From Bacteroidetes bacterium B1(2017) (GTDB lineage: Bacteria; Bacteroidota; Bacteroidia; UKL13-3), in NCBI GenBank assembly GCA_002256395.1, contig NKJG01000001.1:310001-374000 (forward strand): a stretch of 64,000 bases of DNA. The letters run 5' to 3'. Below are positions 9,153 through 18,228 of this stretch, one piece after another. Position 1 is the first letter of the stretch, and every line of letters begins with the position of its first letter. The notes under the pieces are model-generated. The model had not been told where the DNA came from. It saw only the letters and a list, made by a program, of their open reading frames with translations, and ran no database searches. The position numbers were made by a program, and so were the translations under genes.

Positions 9153-9766
9153 TTGCGAAATTGATACTGAATATACCCTACCCCAATAACTGTTGGCGCT
9201 AACCAACCAATAATGCCAGGCAAGAGTTCATTTACGACAATAAAGGCTGTAACTGCAGCAATATAGCCCCCTACCATCTTTCCAATATGTAAGTTTTGCC
9301 AAGCCAATTCCATTTGATTAGGGTGGTTAAATAAACGCAAATCTTTTACTCCTAAAACCATTCCACCCGTGCCAAAAACGGCCAATACTATATTAACCGA
9401 ACCATTGATTAATGTGGGTACAAAAACCATTAAAAATCCACACCCAATCATTACCAAAGCAAGCAGTATATCATAGGTATAATTTACTTGTGGCTGTTTG
9501 AACCTAAGCGCTCTTTTGCCACCAATTATAAGATATAAAGTAAACACTCCTATAGAAAACAAAAAGGCATTTTGATGTTTATCCTGAACCGAAATATACA
9601 ATGAGCAAATTGCTGAACCAAGCATGGAGTAATAAAACAACTTGCCAAATGTTTTGTGAAGCGCACTGCCTTTAACAACAATTAAAGCTCCTAAACCCAC
9701 CAGTAAGGCTAATCCGCCTAAGCCTGCATGGAATAAAATAAGGGTATGTAATGAATCTGTTTGCAT
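9143..9766 (-). CDS. DUF2306-like multi-pass membrane protein
   Basis: With the start at 9766 the protein is about 207 residues and has six to seven hydrophobic helices. The opening LHTLILFHAGLGGLALLVG, then ALHKTFGKLFYYSM, is like small predicted membrane proteins of the DUF2306 group. No function is known. I prefer the Met at 9766 (MQTDSLHT) over the one at 9787, because the helix pattern starts there. It ends in a basic KFRKKK tail, inside the icd terminator. Confidence 0.6.
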   Translation of the reverse strand: MQTDSLHTLILFHAGLGGLALLVGLGALIVVKGSALHKTFGKLFYYSMLGSAICSLYISVQDKHQNAFLFSIGVFTLYLIIGGKRALRFKQPQVNYTYDILLALVMIGCGFLMVFVPTLINGSVNIVLAVFGTGGMVLGVKDLRLFNHPNQMELAWQNLHIGKMVGGYIAAVTAFIVVNELLPGIIGWLAPTVIGVGYIQYQFRKKK

Positions 9767-9817
9767 GTATAAACGGGTTTTATACAAGCAAGATACTAAT
9801 TTATTAAAACAAGAAAT

Positions 9818-10483
9818 CTACCGTTTTGTAAAAACATTTTTTTCTACTCTGCAATAAACAGCATAATCGCCAAGCCTTGTAAAACCTTCGTAATAGGCAG
9901 GAATATTATTGGTTATTTTAACATCTAAGGTATCGTCTATATTGTTTTCGCCAGATAAATTAATGAGCCTATATTCATGATCGCTGAGCCAAGTAATGGA
10001 ATATTCAAAGGTGTCTTTATAATTTAACGAATACTCTGTTTGATGATCAATGCCTCTATTAATAATCCTATTGCGCGACTTAAACCAACCAGTATGCAAA
10101 TCGCTGCAATCTGCCGCCTTATCTGTTATAGCAGCATACGATAGATGCGGAAATGGATCATGTTTTTTAACATATTTGGTATAGAGTAATAAACCATTTA
10201 CAAGTAAAAAAATAATAGAAACGGCATAATAAGATCGAACTACCCAAAACACCCAACGGTCTTTATAACTTAAACTTCCTTCTTTAGGCCAAGCTGCAAA
10301 TACCAGCATCACCAAAGCTATAGGAAGCAATACCCAAATTGGCATTCCATATATTGATATAATATAAAGCAGTTTATATCCTTGGCTCAGCTTATAATAA
10401 ACAACAACAATTGGCTTTATGAATACTAAACAGAGTATATTTACAAGTGCAAATATGGGCAGATATCTCATTCCCTTTTTCAT
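9818..10483 (-). CDS. Small membrane protein of unknown function
   Basis: The 221-residue protein starts MKKGMRYLPIF at 10483 (a Met six codons upstream is less likely). It has three hydrophobic helices in the first 110 residues, then a soluble domain with DKAADCSDLHTGWFKSRNRII and RVEKNVF. It is not recognised. The pattern of three helices plus an outside domain resembles other small orphan proteins of this phylum. It is transcribed divergently from the acyl-CoA synthetase gene. Confidence 0.5.
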   Translation of the reverse strand: MKKGMRYLPIFALVNILCLVFIKPIVVVYYKLSQGYKLLYIISIYGMPIWVLLPIALVMLVFAAWPKEGSLSYKDRWVFWVVRSYYAVSIIFLLVNGLLLYTKYVKKHDPFPHLSYAAITDKAADCSDLHTGWFKSRNRIINRGIDHQTEYSLNYKDTFEYSITWLSDHEYRLINLSGENNIDDTLDVKITNNIPAYYEGFTRLGDYAVYCRVEKNVFTKR

Positions 10484-10600
10484 ACTACAAAATAACAACA
10501 TTTATTAGGTTTTAGCTATCCATACTTACAAAACTTCCTTTCCTAGTTTATCTCAAAATCAATACCTATAACTTAAAATTTAGCTATACCATTTTAGCGA

Positions 10601-10608
10601 TATTTTTG
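10601..10608 (+). promoter_or_regulatory. TAnnTTTG promoter element before prpE-like gene
   Basis: TATTTTTG fits the Bacteroidota -7 consensus and lies 51 bp before the start codon. No good -33 TTG was seen at the expected spacing. Confidence 0.45.
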
Positions 10609-10659
10609 TATGGATTTTGTTTTAATAGTCGTAACATTTCACCATAATTAAAGAGCATC

Positions 10660-12567
10660 ATGAGCAAACACTATGCAAATTTGTATGAAGAAAGCATTCA
10701 AAACAGAGTGCACTTTTGGAACAGACAAGCCAATGAATTGCATTGGTACAAGTTTCCTTCAAAAACATTAGAAAAGGATGAAAACGACCTCTTCCGATGG
10801 TTTGCAGATGGTGAATTAAATACTTGTTTCTTGGCATTAGACGATCATATTTTAAAAGGACATGGAGATAGAATTGCGTTGATTTATGATTCGCCGGTAA
10901 CAAAAACAGTTAAGAAATATTCATATAAAGATTTAAAAGCCAAAGTTGAAAAACTAGCGGGTGCTCTTAAAGAAATAGGAGTTGAAAAAGGTGATACGGT
11001 AGTAATATATATGCCAATGATACCACAAGCCATTATGGCTATGCTGGCTTGTGCACGCTTGGGAGCTATACACTCTGTAGTGTTTGGAGGATTTGCTCCA
11101 CACGAATTAGCGATACGTATTGACGATGCAAAACCTAAGGTTGTTATTAGTGCATCATATGGAATTGAGTTCGAAAAAACTATTCCTTATAAGCCTTTAC
11201 TAGACGCAGCTTTAGAAGAAGCAACCCATAAACCTTTAAAGAATATCATCTATCAACGCCACGCACGTTTGGGTGAAGCCTTACCAAAAATGAACCCCGG
11301 CTTTGATATTGATTTTGAAGAAGCTTTGTTTCACGCCGAACCTGCCGCTTGCGTGCCTGTTAAGGGTTCAGACCCGCTGTATGTTTTATATACATCTGGT
11401 ACTACTGGTAAACCAAAAGGAATTGTACGAGATAATGGAGGCCATGCGGTTGCGCTAAAATTTAGTATGCAACATATTTATAATTGTAAACCAGGTGAAG
11501 TGTTTTGGGCAGCAAGTGATGTGGGTTGGGTGGTTGGGCATAGCTACATTACCTATGGTCCATTGATACATGGATGCACAACCGTTTTATATGAAGGCAA
11601 ACCTATTAAAAGTCCAGATGCGGGAGCCTTTTGGCGTGTTTTAGAAGAACACAAAGTAACAACTTTGTTTACTGCACCTACTGCTATAAGAGCCATTAAA
11701 AAAGAAGACCCTGATGGTTTACTAATAAAGAAATATGAGTTACCACATTTTAGACAACTCTTTTTAGCTGGCGAGCGCTGCGACCCTGCCACTTTAGATT
11801 GGGCTCAAAGCATGTTGCAAAAACCGGTAATTGACCATTGGTGGCAAACCGAAAGTGGATGGCCTATGATGGCTATAATGACAGGCATTGACGCAGCGAA
11901 GCCAAAAGCGGGTAGTGCAGGCAAAGCTGTTTGTGGGTATCAAATAGAAATTTTGGGCGAGGATGGAACCATATTGGGCCCAAAACAAGAAGGATTAATT
12001 GCTATTAAACTTCCCTTGCCACCCGGCTGTTTGCCAACACTTTGGAATAATACACAAGGCTTTAAAGAAGCCTATCTGCAAACCTTTGAAGGGTACTATT
12101 TAAGTGGCGATGGTGGATGGAAAGATGAAGACGATTACTTCTATGTAATGGGCAGAGTAGATGATGTAATTAATGTAAGCGGACATAGATTGAGTACTGG
12201 AGAAATGGAAGAAATTGTGGCTTCACATAAAGCAGTGGCAGAATGCGCTGTATTTGGCATAAACGACGATTTACGTGGCCAAAGACCTCTAGGCTTAGTG
12301 GTTTTAAAAGACGGTATGAACCCAAGTGAAGTGGAGATAGAAACAGAAATTTGTAATTTGGTGAGAGAAAAAATTGGAGCCATTTCTTATTTTAAAACGG
12401 TGCTACTTGTAAAGCGTTTACCTAAAACAAGAAGTGGCAAAATACTTAGAAAAGTAATGCGCCAATTAGCCGATGGAAAACCCTATACGGTGCCATCAAC
12501 CATTGACGACCCTTTGATTTTAGACGAAATAAAAACCGCCCTTATTAACAGAGAAATTCTAAGCTAA
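10660..12567 (+). CDS. prpE: Propionyl-CoA synthetase-like acyl-CoA synthetase (AMP-forming)
   Basis: The 635-residue ANL-superfamily enzyme activates a short-chain acid with ATP and CoA. The core motif YTSGTTGKPKG (about residues 244-254) is followed by IVRDNGGHAVAL, a signature of PrpE/ACSS3 rather than Acs. VIDHWWQTESGWP and the catalytic-Lys motif KTRSGKILRK (about residue 593) are intact. The N-terminal ACAS domain (FWNRQANELHWYKF) fits. Propionate is the likely substrate but acetate cannot be excluded. It stands alone, with no methylcitrate or methylmalonyl-CoA genes nearby. Confidence 0.88.
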   Translation: MSKHYANLYEESIQNRVHFWNRQANELHWYKFPSKTLEKDENDLFRWFADGELNTCFLALDDHILKGHGDRIALIYDSPVTKTVKKYSYKDLKAKVEKLAGALKEIGVEKGDTVVIYMPMIPQAIMAMLACARLGAIHSVVFGGFAPHELAIRIDDAKPKVVISASYGIEFEKTIPYKPLLDAALEEATHKPLKNIIYQRHARLGEALPKMNPGFDIDFEEALFHAEPAACVPVKGSDPLYVLYTSGTTGKPKGIVRDNGGHAVALKFSMQHIYNCKPGEVFWAASDVGWVVGHSYITYGPLIHGCTTVLYEGKPIKSPDAGAFWRVLEEHKVTTLFTAPTAIRAIKKEDPDGLLIKKYELPHFRQLFLAGERCDPATLDWAQSMLQKPVIDHWWQTESGWPMMAIMTGIDAAKPKAGSAGKAVCGYQIEILGEDGTILGPKQEGLIAIKLPLPPGCLPTLWNNTQGFKEAYLQTFEGYYLSGDGGWKDEDDYFYVMGRVDDVINVSGHRLSTGEMEEIVASHKAVAECAVFGINDDLRGQRPLGLVVLKDGMNPSEVEIETEICNLVREKIGAISYFKTVLLVKRLPKTRSGKILRKVMRQLADGKPYTVPSTIDDPLILDEIKTALINREILS

Positions 12568-12598
12568 TTTTTTTTCTACAGATTAAGTATATTGAGCC

Positions 12599-14158
12599 AT
12601 GTTTTTAAAACCTAGGTTCAATACATTTTCCAAAATCAAAGTACTTCTTAGTGCACTAATTTTTCTTACTTTTTCGTGCGGTAATGGCCCAGCAGAAATA
12701 CCCGAACAATACCACGATTTTTGCTCCCATATTCACAGAAATAATAGCGTTTCTTTAAGCGAACAACTAAAGCCTTTCGACACTTTAATGCAGCACCAAA
12801 CGGGAGTGTTTGTATTAGAAGATGGAGGCACCTCTATGATGGCTAGGGCTTGGTTTAGCGAGTATGCCGAGAAAACAATTGACGTACAATATTTTATTTT
12901 TTCTACCGATAATGTTGGCCTTATTGCCTGCGATTATTTAGTACGTGCTGCCGATAGAGGTGTAAAAGTTAGAATACTTATTGATGATATAATGGTGGAT
13001 GCCGGTATACATGAAATACTTACTCTAAACTCACATCCTAATATTGACATTAAAGTATATAACCCGGGGACAAATTTGGGTAAAAATTTGGCTCAGAAAC
13101 TTACACGCTTTGCAACAGATTTTAATAGGGCCAACCAACGTATGCATAACAAAACATTTACGGTGGATGGCAAGATTGTAATAACAGGTGGGCGCAACAT
13201 AGCCGACGAGTATTTTGATTACGACCATGAGTATAATTTTAGAGATAGAGATGTTTTGTTTTTAGGTAAAGAAGTTAGCAAAGTACAAAGCAGTTTTAAT
13301 ACCTTTTGGCAAAGTAATTTAAGCGTTGATGTAACAGAATTGGTAAGCGAAAAAGAAAATACCTTTACAGATAGCAATCGCTTTGAACGCTTGCACCAGT
13401 ATGCTTGTAACCCAAATAATTTTTGGCCACAAGTAAGAGAGCGCATTAATAATATGCCTCAAACCATTCAAAAACTACACGAAAATGGAGCTATAACTTG
13501 GGTAGATAGCATTTCTTTTGTGACAGATTTACCTGGTAAAAAAATTGATTCTAGTACTACTGTTTTTAGTCAAAGCACTAGAAGTTTAATAGAGCTAGTA
13601 ATGAAAGCTAAAAAGAGTGTCTTTATTCAATCGCCTTACTTAATTGTTACAGATGTTGGTTTGAACTTATTAAAGAATGCCATTAAGCGTAGTGTGGAGG
13701 TAAAAATACTAACCAATAGCATGAGCTCAACAGATAATATGGAAGCATTTAGTGGCTACCAGCGTTGCCGCAAACAATTGCTAGAGGCGGGAGTTCAGAT
13801 ATATGAATTTAAACCAGATGCAGCAATTAGATATAAAGTAATGACAGGTGCATTGCAAGAAAAGATGAACTTTACACCTATCTTTGGATTGCATGCAAAA
13901 TCAATGGTTATAGATGGCAATATTAGTGTAATTGGCACCTTTAATTTTGATCCAAGGAGCGCTTATTACAATACCGAATGTGTTACCATTGTACATTCTA
14001 ATAAAGTAGCACAAGGAGTTTTAAAAGGGATGGAAGAAGAAATAAAACCAGAAAATGCATGGCATACTACTCTTAGTTATAATCCAGATGCATTGGCAAC
14101 TAAAAGTAAAAGAACCAATGCCTACATAAAGAAAATTGTACCGAAAGGAATTTTATAA
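12599..14158 (+). CDS. Phospholipase D-family lipoprotein (cardiolipin synthase ClsC-like)
   Basis: The 519-residue protein has a lipobox-like signal (LTFSCGN, Cys near residue 27) and two HKD motifs: HNKTFTVDGKIVITGGRN (about 181) and HAKSMVIDGNISVIGTFNFD (about 430). The spacing and the GGRN/DEY context resemble the ClsC/YmdC branch of bacterial cardiolipin synthases. Both catalytic sites look complete, so it is probably an active phosphodiesterase or phosphatidyltransferase on the periplasmic face. Its stop overlaps the leader of the DUF4230 gene, 7 bp before its ATG, suggesting cotranscription. Confidence 0.85.
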   Translation: MFLKPRFNTFSKIKVLLSALIFLTFSCGNGPAEIPEQYHDFCSHIHRNNSVSLSEQLKPFDTLMQHQTGVFVLEDGGTSMMARAWFSEYAEKTIDVQYFIFSTDNVGLIACDYLVRAADRGVKVRILIDDIMVDAGIHEILTLNSHPNIDIKVYNPGTNLGKNLAQKLTRFATDFNRANQRMHNKTFTVDGKIVITGGRNIADEYFDYDHEYNFRDRDVLFLGKEVSKVQSSFNTFWQSNLSVDVTELVSEKENTFTDSNRFERLHQYACNPNNFWPQVRERINNMPQTIQKLHENGAITWVDSISFVTDLPGKKIDSSTTVFSQSTRSLIELVMKAKKSVFIQSPYLIVTDVGLNLLKNAIKRSVEVKILTNSMSSTDNMEAFSGYQRCRKQLLEAGVQIYEFKPDAAIRYKVMTGALQEKMNFTPIFGLHAKSMVIDGNISVIGTFNFDPRSAYYNTECVTIVHSNKVAQGVLKGMEEEIKPENAWHTTLSYNPDALATKSKRTNAYIKKIVPKGIL

Positions 14159-14165
14159 CACACCA

Positions 14166-14744
14166 ATGAAATCAAATAAATTAATCTTGATACTTATGAT
14201 ATCCCTCATTTTTGTGGCGGGATTTTTTGTCGCAAAAAGTGTCTATCAAGCAAAGAAAGACACAAGTAAAGAAGAAGCAGTAATAATAATAGAACAGATA
14301 AAAACCGTATCCAAACTTATTACTGTTGAGGGCTATTTTAATGAACTATATACCTATAACGATTACTACAAATTTGACTGGGTCCCTTTTCAAAAGAAGG
14401 CCATTATACGAGTAAGGGCAAAGGTTTCGGCGGGTTACGATTTAGGGGCCGTGAAATATGAAACAGATGCGGCAAAGAAAATAATTTACCTAAGTAATTT
14501 ACCTAAACCAACTATTTTAAGCTTAGATCATGAGCTCGATTATTATGATATAAACGAAGGTGTATTTAACTCCTTTAACGAAGCCGATTTTAATAGAATG
14601 AATCATAAAGCCAAAGACCTGATATATCAAAAAGCCATGGATAGTTATTTGTTGGTTGAAGCAGCAAAAAAAGGCATGGGCATGGTTCAAACCATGATGG
14701 CTTTAGCCAAGCAATCGGGTTGGGAACTAAAGGTAAAGAATTAA
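14166..14744 (+). CDS. DUF4230 domain membrane-anchored protein
   Basis: The 192-residue protein starts at MKSNKLILIL (14166) and has one N-terminal helix (about 5-22). The domain from TVEGYFNELYTYND onward, with FQKKAIIRVRAKVSAGYDLG and a C-terminal amphipathic helix, fits DUF4230. The function is unknown. An upstream codon that would overlap the PLD gene was rejected because the membrane anchor starts at this Met. It probably shares a transcript with the PLD lipoprotein. Confidence 0.78.
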   Translation: MKSNKLILILMISLIFVAGFFVAKSVYQAKKDTSKEEAVIIIEQIKTVSKLITVEGYFNELYTYNDYYKFDWVPFQKKAIIRVRAKVSAGYDLGAVKYETDAAKKIIYLSNLPKPTILSLDHELDYYDINEGVFNSFNEADFNRMNHKAKDLIYQKAMDSYLLVEAAKKGMGMVQTMMALAKQSGWELKVKN

Positions 14745-14748
14745 AAAG

Positions 14749-14780
14749 AAAGCCCCTTCTAACTTGCGTTAAAAGGGGCT
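14749..14780 (-). terminator. Terminator of the small Cys/Lys-rich protein gene
   Basis: The stem AGCCCCTT (14751-14758) pairs with AAGGGGCT (14773-14780). On the minus strand it is followed by TTCTTTTT, so it terminates the gene at 14807; the plus-strand side lacks a T-run. Confidence 0.7.
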
Positions 14781-14806
14781 CAAGATTTAGCTAGGCGAAG
14801 CAACAC

Positions 14807-15085
14807 TTATTTGTTGTCTTCTTTTTTAGCTGGAGTTTCTTCTTTGTGACCTTTATCACTACAACATGATTTTTTCTCGCCAGATTTGCATTTTTCTTTT
14901 TCATCTCCGCAAGACTTGTGGTCCTTTTTGTCTTTCTTTTCTTTCTTGTCAGATTTAGCGGGTTTGTCGTCGCTTGGTGTGGCCACAGATATAGCATCAT
15001 TTGAAGGTGCAGCTGAAACCGATTGAGCGTTTACGCCCATGTATCCAAAAGCAACAAAAGCGCCTAATAACAATAATTTCTTCAT
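14807..15085 (-). CDS. Small secreted Lys/Cys-rich protein, unknown function
   Basis: The 92-residue protein has a clear signal peptide (MKKLLLLGAFVAFGYMGVNA). The mature part is highly charged and disordered (KSDKKEKKDKKDHK), with four to five cysteines in the pattern SCGDEKEKCKSGEKKSCCSDKGHK. The Cys/His content suggests metal binding, but this is inference. A TAACTTTG promoter box and a terminator flank it, so it is an independent, intact transcription unit. A longer open frame in another register on the same strand lacks a signal peptide and is dismissed. Confidence 0.72.
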   Translation of the reverse strand: MKKLLLLGAFVAFGYMGVNAQSVSAAPSNDAISVATPSDDKPAKSDKKEKKDKKDHKSCGDEKEKCKSGEKKSCCSDKGHKEETPAKKEDNK

Positions 15086-15106
15086 AGTTTATATTGGTTT
15101 AATACT

Positions 15107-15114
15107 CAAAGTTA
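15107..15114 (-). promoter_or_regulatory. TAnnTTTG promoter element of the 14807 gene
   Basis: On the minus strand the sequence reads TAACTTTG, 22 bp before the start codon of the small secreted protein. Confidence 0.5.
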
Positions 15115-15169
15115 AGAATTAATTCCAATAAAAAAGATAATTTTTGTTGGCAAATCTCAAGTTTTGGTA

Positions 15170-15207
15170 AAATAAAAAGCCCCATCTATGCTGTGCACAA
15201 ATAGGGC
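15170..15207 (-). terminator. Terminator of psd
   Basis: GCCCCATCTATG (15180-15191) pairs with CACAAATAGGGC (15196-15207), with a few G-U or mismatched positions. On the minus strand it runs into TTTTTATTTT. Confidence 0.7.
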
Positions 15208-15230
15208 ATTTTAAGTTCTTTTAAAGTTAA

Positions 15231-15887
15231 TTAGTTAATTTCTGCCAACACAGTAACCGCACCTTTTACAACTTGGTTCAGCTCTACTTTTACTTTGGCA
15301 TCAAGAGGTAAAAACACATCTACTCTTGAACCAAATTTTATAAAGCCCATTTCGCCACCTTGTTTTGCAGGCATACCTTCTTTAACATACCAAACAATGC
15401 GTTTAGCTAAGGCTCCAGCTATTTGACGGAACAATATTTGAACACCATTTGGGCGCTCAATTACAGTAGTTGTACGCTCATTTTCGGTAGAGCTTTTTGG
15501 ATGCCAAGCTACTAGGTATTTACCCGGATGATATTTAAAATATTTAATTACACCACTTACTGGATTACGGTTTACATGCACATTAAATGGGCTCATAAAT
15601 ACCGAAACTTGAAGGCGTTTTCCTTGAAAAAATTCAGGCTCTTCTACCTCTTCAATTACCACTACTTTTCCATCGGCAGGCGATAAAACATAGGCATCAT
15701 TTGCATTAATTTTAACACTCGGATTTCTAAAAAATTGCAGCACAATTACCATCAATACCACCGAGGCAAATAGGATCAATGATTGCAACCACATGATATC
15801 TGGAGCCAACCACATTACCAAAGCATTTAAGGCGCTTAGCACCAATAGCGAAATAAAAATAGTAGCTTTTCCTTCTCTATGTAACAT
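15231..15887 (-). CDS. psd: Phosphatidylserine decarboxylase (short, PSD-B-like)
   Basis: The 218-residue proenzyme makes phosphatidylethanolamine from phosphatidylserine at the inner membrane. Two N-terminal helices (about 8-50) are followed by SPADGKVVVIEEV, the conserved MSPFNVHVNRNPVSG, and the self-cleavage site in KFGSRVDVFLP, where Ser becomes the pyruvoyl group. This GSR form is that of the short archaeal/Bacteroidota type. In many Bacteroidota psd follows cdsA directly; here a glutamate dehydrogenase gene lies between them. Confidence 0.95.
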   Translation of the reverse strand: MLHREGKATIFISLLVLSALNALVMWLAPDIMWLQSLILFASVVLMVIVLQFFRNPSVKINANDAYVLSPADGKVVVIEEVEEPEFFQGKRLQVSVFMSPFNVHVNRNPVSGVIKYFKYHPGKYLVAWHPKSSTENERTTTVIERPNGVQILFRQIAGALAKRIVWYVKEGMPAKQGGEMGFIKFGSRVDVFLPLDAKVKVELNQVVKGAVTVLAEIN

Positions 15888-15926
15888 ATTTTAAACGTTT
15901 ATTTTTTGTGTCTTTTTTATACCACA

Positions 15927-15978
15927 AAGGCACCAAGACATAAAGAGTTTTACAAACATCTTCGTGTCTTAGTGCCTT
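15927..15978. repeat. Dispersed-repeat-like inverted repeat (CCACAAAGGCAC type)
   Basis: AAGGCACCAAGACA (15927-15940) and TGTCTTAGTGCCTT (15965-15978) are inverted copies with one mismatch, in the 133-bp gap between gdh and psd. The wording CCACAAAGGCACCAAGACATAAAG resembles a family of short palindromic intergenic repeats seen in many bacterial genomes. It may also act as a transcript-end hairpin for gdh. Confidence 0.55.
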
Positions 15979-16020
15979 AACCCTTCTATTAGTTAGAAGA
16001 GGCGGTGTTTTAATTTTATC

Positions 16021-17301
16021 CTATAAACCGAATTTACCTCTTAAGGTTTCAACTTCGGCTACTTTTTTAATAGCAACTACGTATGCAGCAATACGCATGC
16101 TACAGTTATGCTCAATTGAAGTAGCATACACTGCTTCAAAAGCGGTTTTCATAACTCTATCAGCTCTGCGGTATACGCGCTCTTCTGTCCAGAAATATCC
16201 TAAGCGGTTTTGAACCCACTCAAAATAACTTACTGTAACACCACCAGCATTGGCCAAAATATCTGGCACAACCATAATTCCTTTTTTGTTAAGGATGGCA
16301 TCGGCGCTAGCAGAAGTAGGACCATTAGCTCCTTCAACAATTACTTTAGCTTTAATCTTATCCGCATTTTCATGCGTAATTTGATCTTCCATAGCTGCAG
16401 GTACTAATACTTGCACATCTAATTCAAGTAATTCTGAATTGGTAATTTTTGAACCACCCGTAAATCCTTCAAGGGTACCTTTGTTTCCATCTCTGTAAGC
16501 AATAGCACCTTCAATATCAATACCATCAGCGTTAAAGTAAGCACCGCTAACATCGCTAATTGCTAATACTTTCATGCCTTGTGAAGCCAATAGTTTTGCA
16601 GATATAGAACCTACATTACCAAAACCTTGAACGGCAGTAGTAGCACCAACGATATTTATTTTTAATTTAGATAAAGCAGAACGGGTTGAAACCATTACGC
16701 CTCTACCGGTAGCTTCTACTCTTCCTAATGAACCACCTAAAACAAGTGGCTTACCAGTAACAACAGCTGGAGTACTTCTTCCAACTAATTTAGAATACTC
16801 GTCCATAATCCAAGCCATTTCTTGTTGGCCTGTTCCCATATCTGGAGCTGGAATATCTTTATCTGGTCCAAATACATCTACCATTAAATCGGTATAAGAA
16901 CGAGTTAAGCGCTCTAATTCTCCTTTGCTCATAGAGCGAGGATCGCACTTAATACCACCTTTACCACCACCATAAGGAATACCTACAACGGCGCATTTCC
17001 AGGTCATCCAAGCTGCTAAAGCTTTAACCTCATCTAAATGCACATCCATGCTGTAGCGAATACCACCTTTTGATGGTCCAAGGTTTGCATTGTGAACTAC
17101 GCGAAATCCTTCGAACACGCGCACTTTACCATTATCCATGGTTACCGGAATATTTACGATAACGGTTTTTTGTGGAGCTTTTAAAACATTGTAATCGCTT
17201 TCATCTAATCCGATGATGCGTGCTGCTTCGTCAAATCTCGACATCATTGACTCGAAAGGATTTTCCGAGCTGTGTTTAATTACATTTTCATTGCCTGACA
17301 T
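16021..17301 (-). CDS. gdhA: Glutamate dehydrogenase (Glu/Leu/Phe/Val family)
   Basis: The 426-residue cytoplasmic enzyme interconverts glutamate and 2-oxoglutarate plus ammonia. The dimerisation and substrate domain contains GPSKGGIRYSMDVHLDEVKALAAWMTWK and the catalytic Lys in GIPYGGGKGGI. The dinucleotide fold has VQGFGNVGS followed by an Asp at the end of the second strand (ISDVSGAY), favouring NAD(H). It looks complete. It interrupts the usual cdsA-psd neighbourhood. A TAGGTTTG box lies upstream, within a small dyad. Confidence 0.95.
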   Translation of the reverse strand: MSGNENVIKHSSENPFESMMSRFDEAARIIGLDESDYNVLKAPQKTVIVNIPVTMDNGKVRVFEGFRVVHNANLGPSKGGIRYSMDVHLDEVKALAAWMTWKCAVVGIPYGGGKGGIKCDPRSMSKGELERLTRSYTDLMVDVFGPDKDIPAPDMGTGQQEMAWIMDEYSKLVGRSTPAVVTGKPLVLGGSLGRVEATGRGVMVSTRSALSKLKINIVGATTAVQGFGNVGSISAKLLASQGMKVLAISDVSGAYFNADGIDIEGAIAYRDGNKGTLEGFTGGSKITNSELLELDVQVLVPAAMEDQITHENADKIKAKVIVEGANGPTSASADAILNKKGIMVVPDILANAGGVTVSYFEWVQNRLGYFWTEERVYRRADRVMKTAFEAVYATSIEHNCSMRIAAYVVAIKKVAEVETLRGKFGL

Positions 17302-17318
17302 AGGTTTGATTTTAGTTT

Positions 17319-17339
17319 GTTAGGTGGGGCAAACCTAAC
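17319..17339 (-). promoter_or_regulatory. gdh promoter element inside a 7-bp dyad
   Basis: The minus strand has TAGGTTTG (17337-17330), a TAnnTTTG match. The sequence GTTAGGT (17319-17325) and ACCTAAC (17333-17339) form an inverted repeat overlapping it, which could be an operator or a leader hairpin. Confidence 0.45.
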
Positions 17340-17415
17340 TATTTTTTTATAAATAAAAAGATGATTAATTGCAATTTTTAGGGCTAAAATGCGGCATTAC
17401 ACTAGCCTCTAAGGA

Positions 17416-18228
17416 CTAATTACTTAACAACAAATAAAAATAAACGGCTGGTACAGAAAGAAACACGCCATCAAATCTATCTAAAACACCGCCATGGCCT
17501 GGCAAAATGGTTCCACTATCCTTTATATCCTTATTGCGTTTCAAGAGAGATTCTGTTAAATCGCCAAAGGTTCCAAAAACCACAATAATGGCGGCTATTA
17601 TCATCCAATCTAAGGTACTTACATCATCCCAAAAACGAGAAAGTAAATAGCCCATCGCAACCGTTAGGATCATGGCGCCAATGCTGCCTTCCATTGTTTT
17701 CTTAGGACTAATACGTTCAAACAATTTGTGTTTACCAAATTGCCTTCCAACCAAATACGCAAAAGTATCGCTACTCCATTGAAGAATAAAGAATCCTAGT
17801 GGAAGAGAATAACTATAATTTATGGCATTAAAATACCCAAAATCGCCCAACATACTTAGAGGCAAACAAATATACACAATGCCTAATACCTGAAAAGCTA
17901 ATGTCTCAAACTCCCTGCCAGTGCGCTCGTAGAGCTTTATGACAAATAAAATCATAAACACTGGAATGAGATGGTAAAACCATCCGTAAGATAAATCGCC
18001 ACGGATAATAAACACAAACATGATATTGATAACACTACCTGCAATTACACCTAAGTATTTTTCTATCCATTTTTTATCAGGTAGCATCAACTCAAAAAAC
18101 TCTAGCAGGCATAAAAAATTAACCGCAAACAAGAGAATAAAATAGCTCCACTCGTTCCAAATAGTGCAGCCCACAAGGGCCAACACAAACAAACTACCTG
18201 TTATAGCACGTTGCCAAAAATTACTCAT
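17416..18228 (-). CDS. cdsA: Phosphatidate cytidylyltransferase
   Basis: The 270-residue integral membrane enzyme makes CDP-diacylglycerol from phosphatidate and CTP. About eight hydrophobic helices are present, with the family signature in the last third: SPKKTMEGSIGA, then GTFGDLTESLLKRNKDIKDSG and LPGHGGVLDRFDGVF. Its start overlaps the end of the DUF2007 gene by 8 bp, so the two are translationally coupled. Length and motifs are normal. Confidence 0.97.
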   Translation of the reverse strand: MSNFWQRAITGSLFVLALVGCTIWNEWSYFILLFAVNFLCLLEFFELMLPDKKWIEKYLGVIAGSVINIMFVFIIRGDLSYGWFYHLIPVFMILFVIKLYERTGREFETLAFQVLGIVYICLPLSMLGDFGYFNAINYSYSLPLGFFILQWSSDTFAYLVGRQFGKHKLFERISPKKTMEGSIGAMILTVAMGYLLSRFWDDVSTLDWMIIAAIIVVFGTFGDLTESLLKRNKDIKDSGTILPGHGGVLDRFDGVFLSVPAVYFYLLLSN

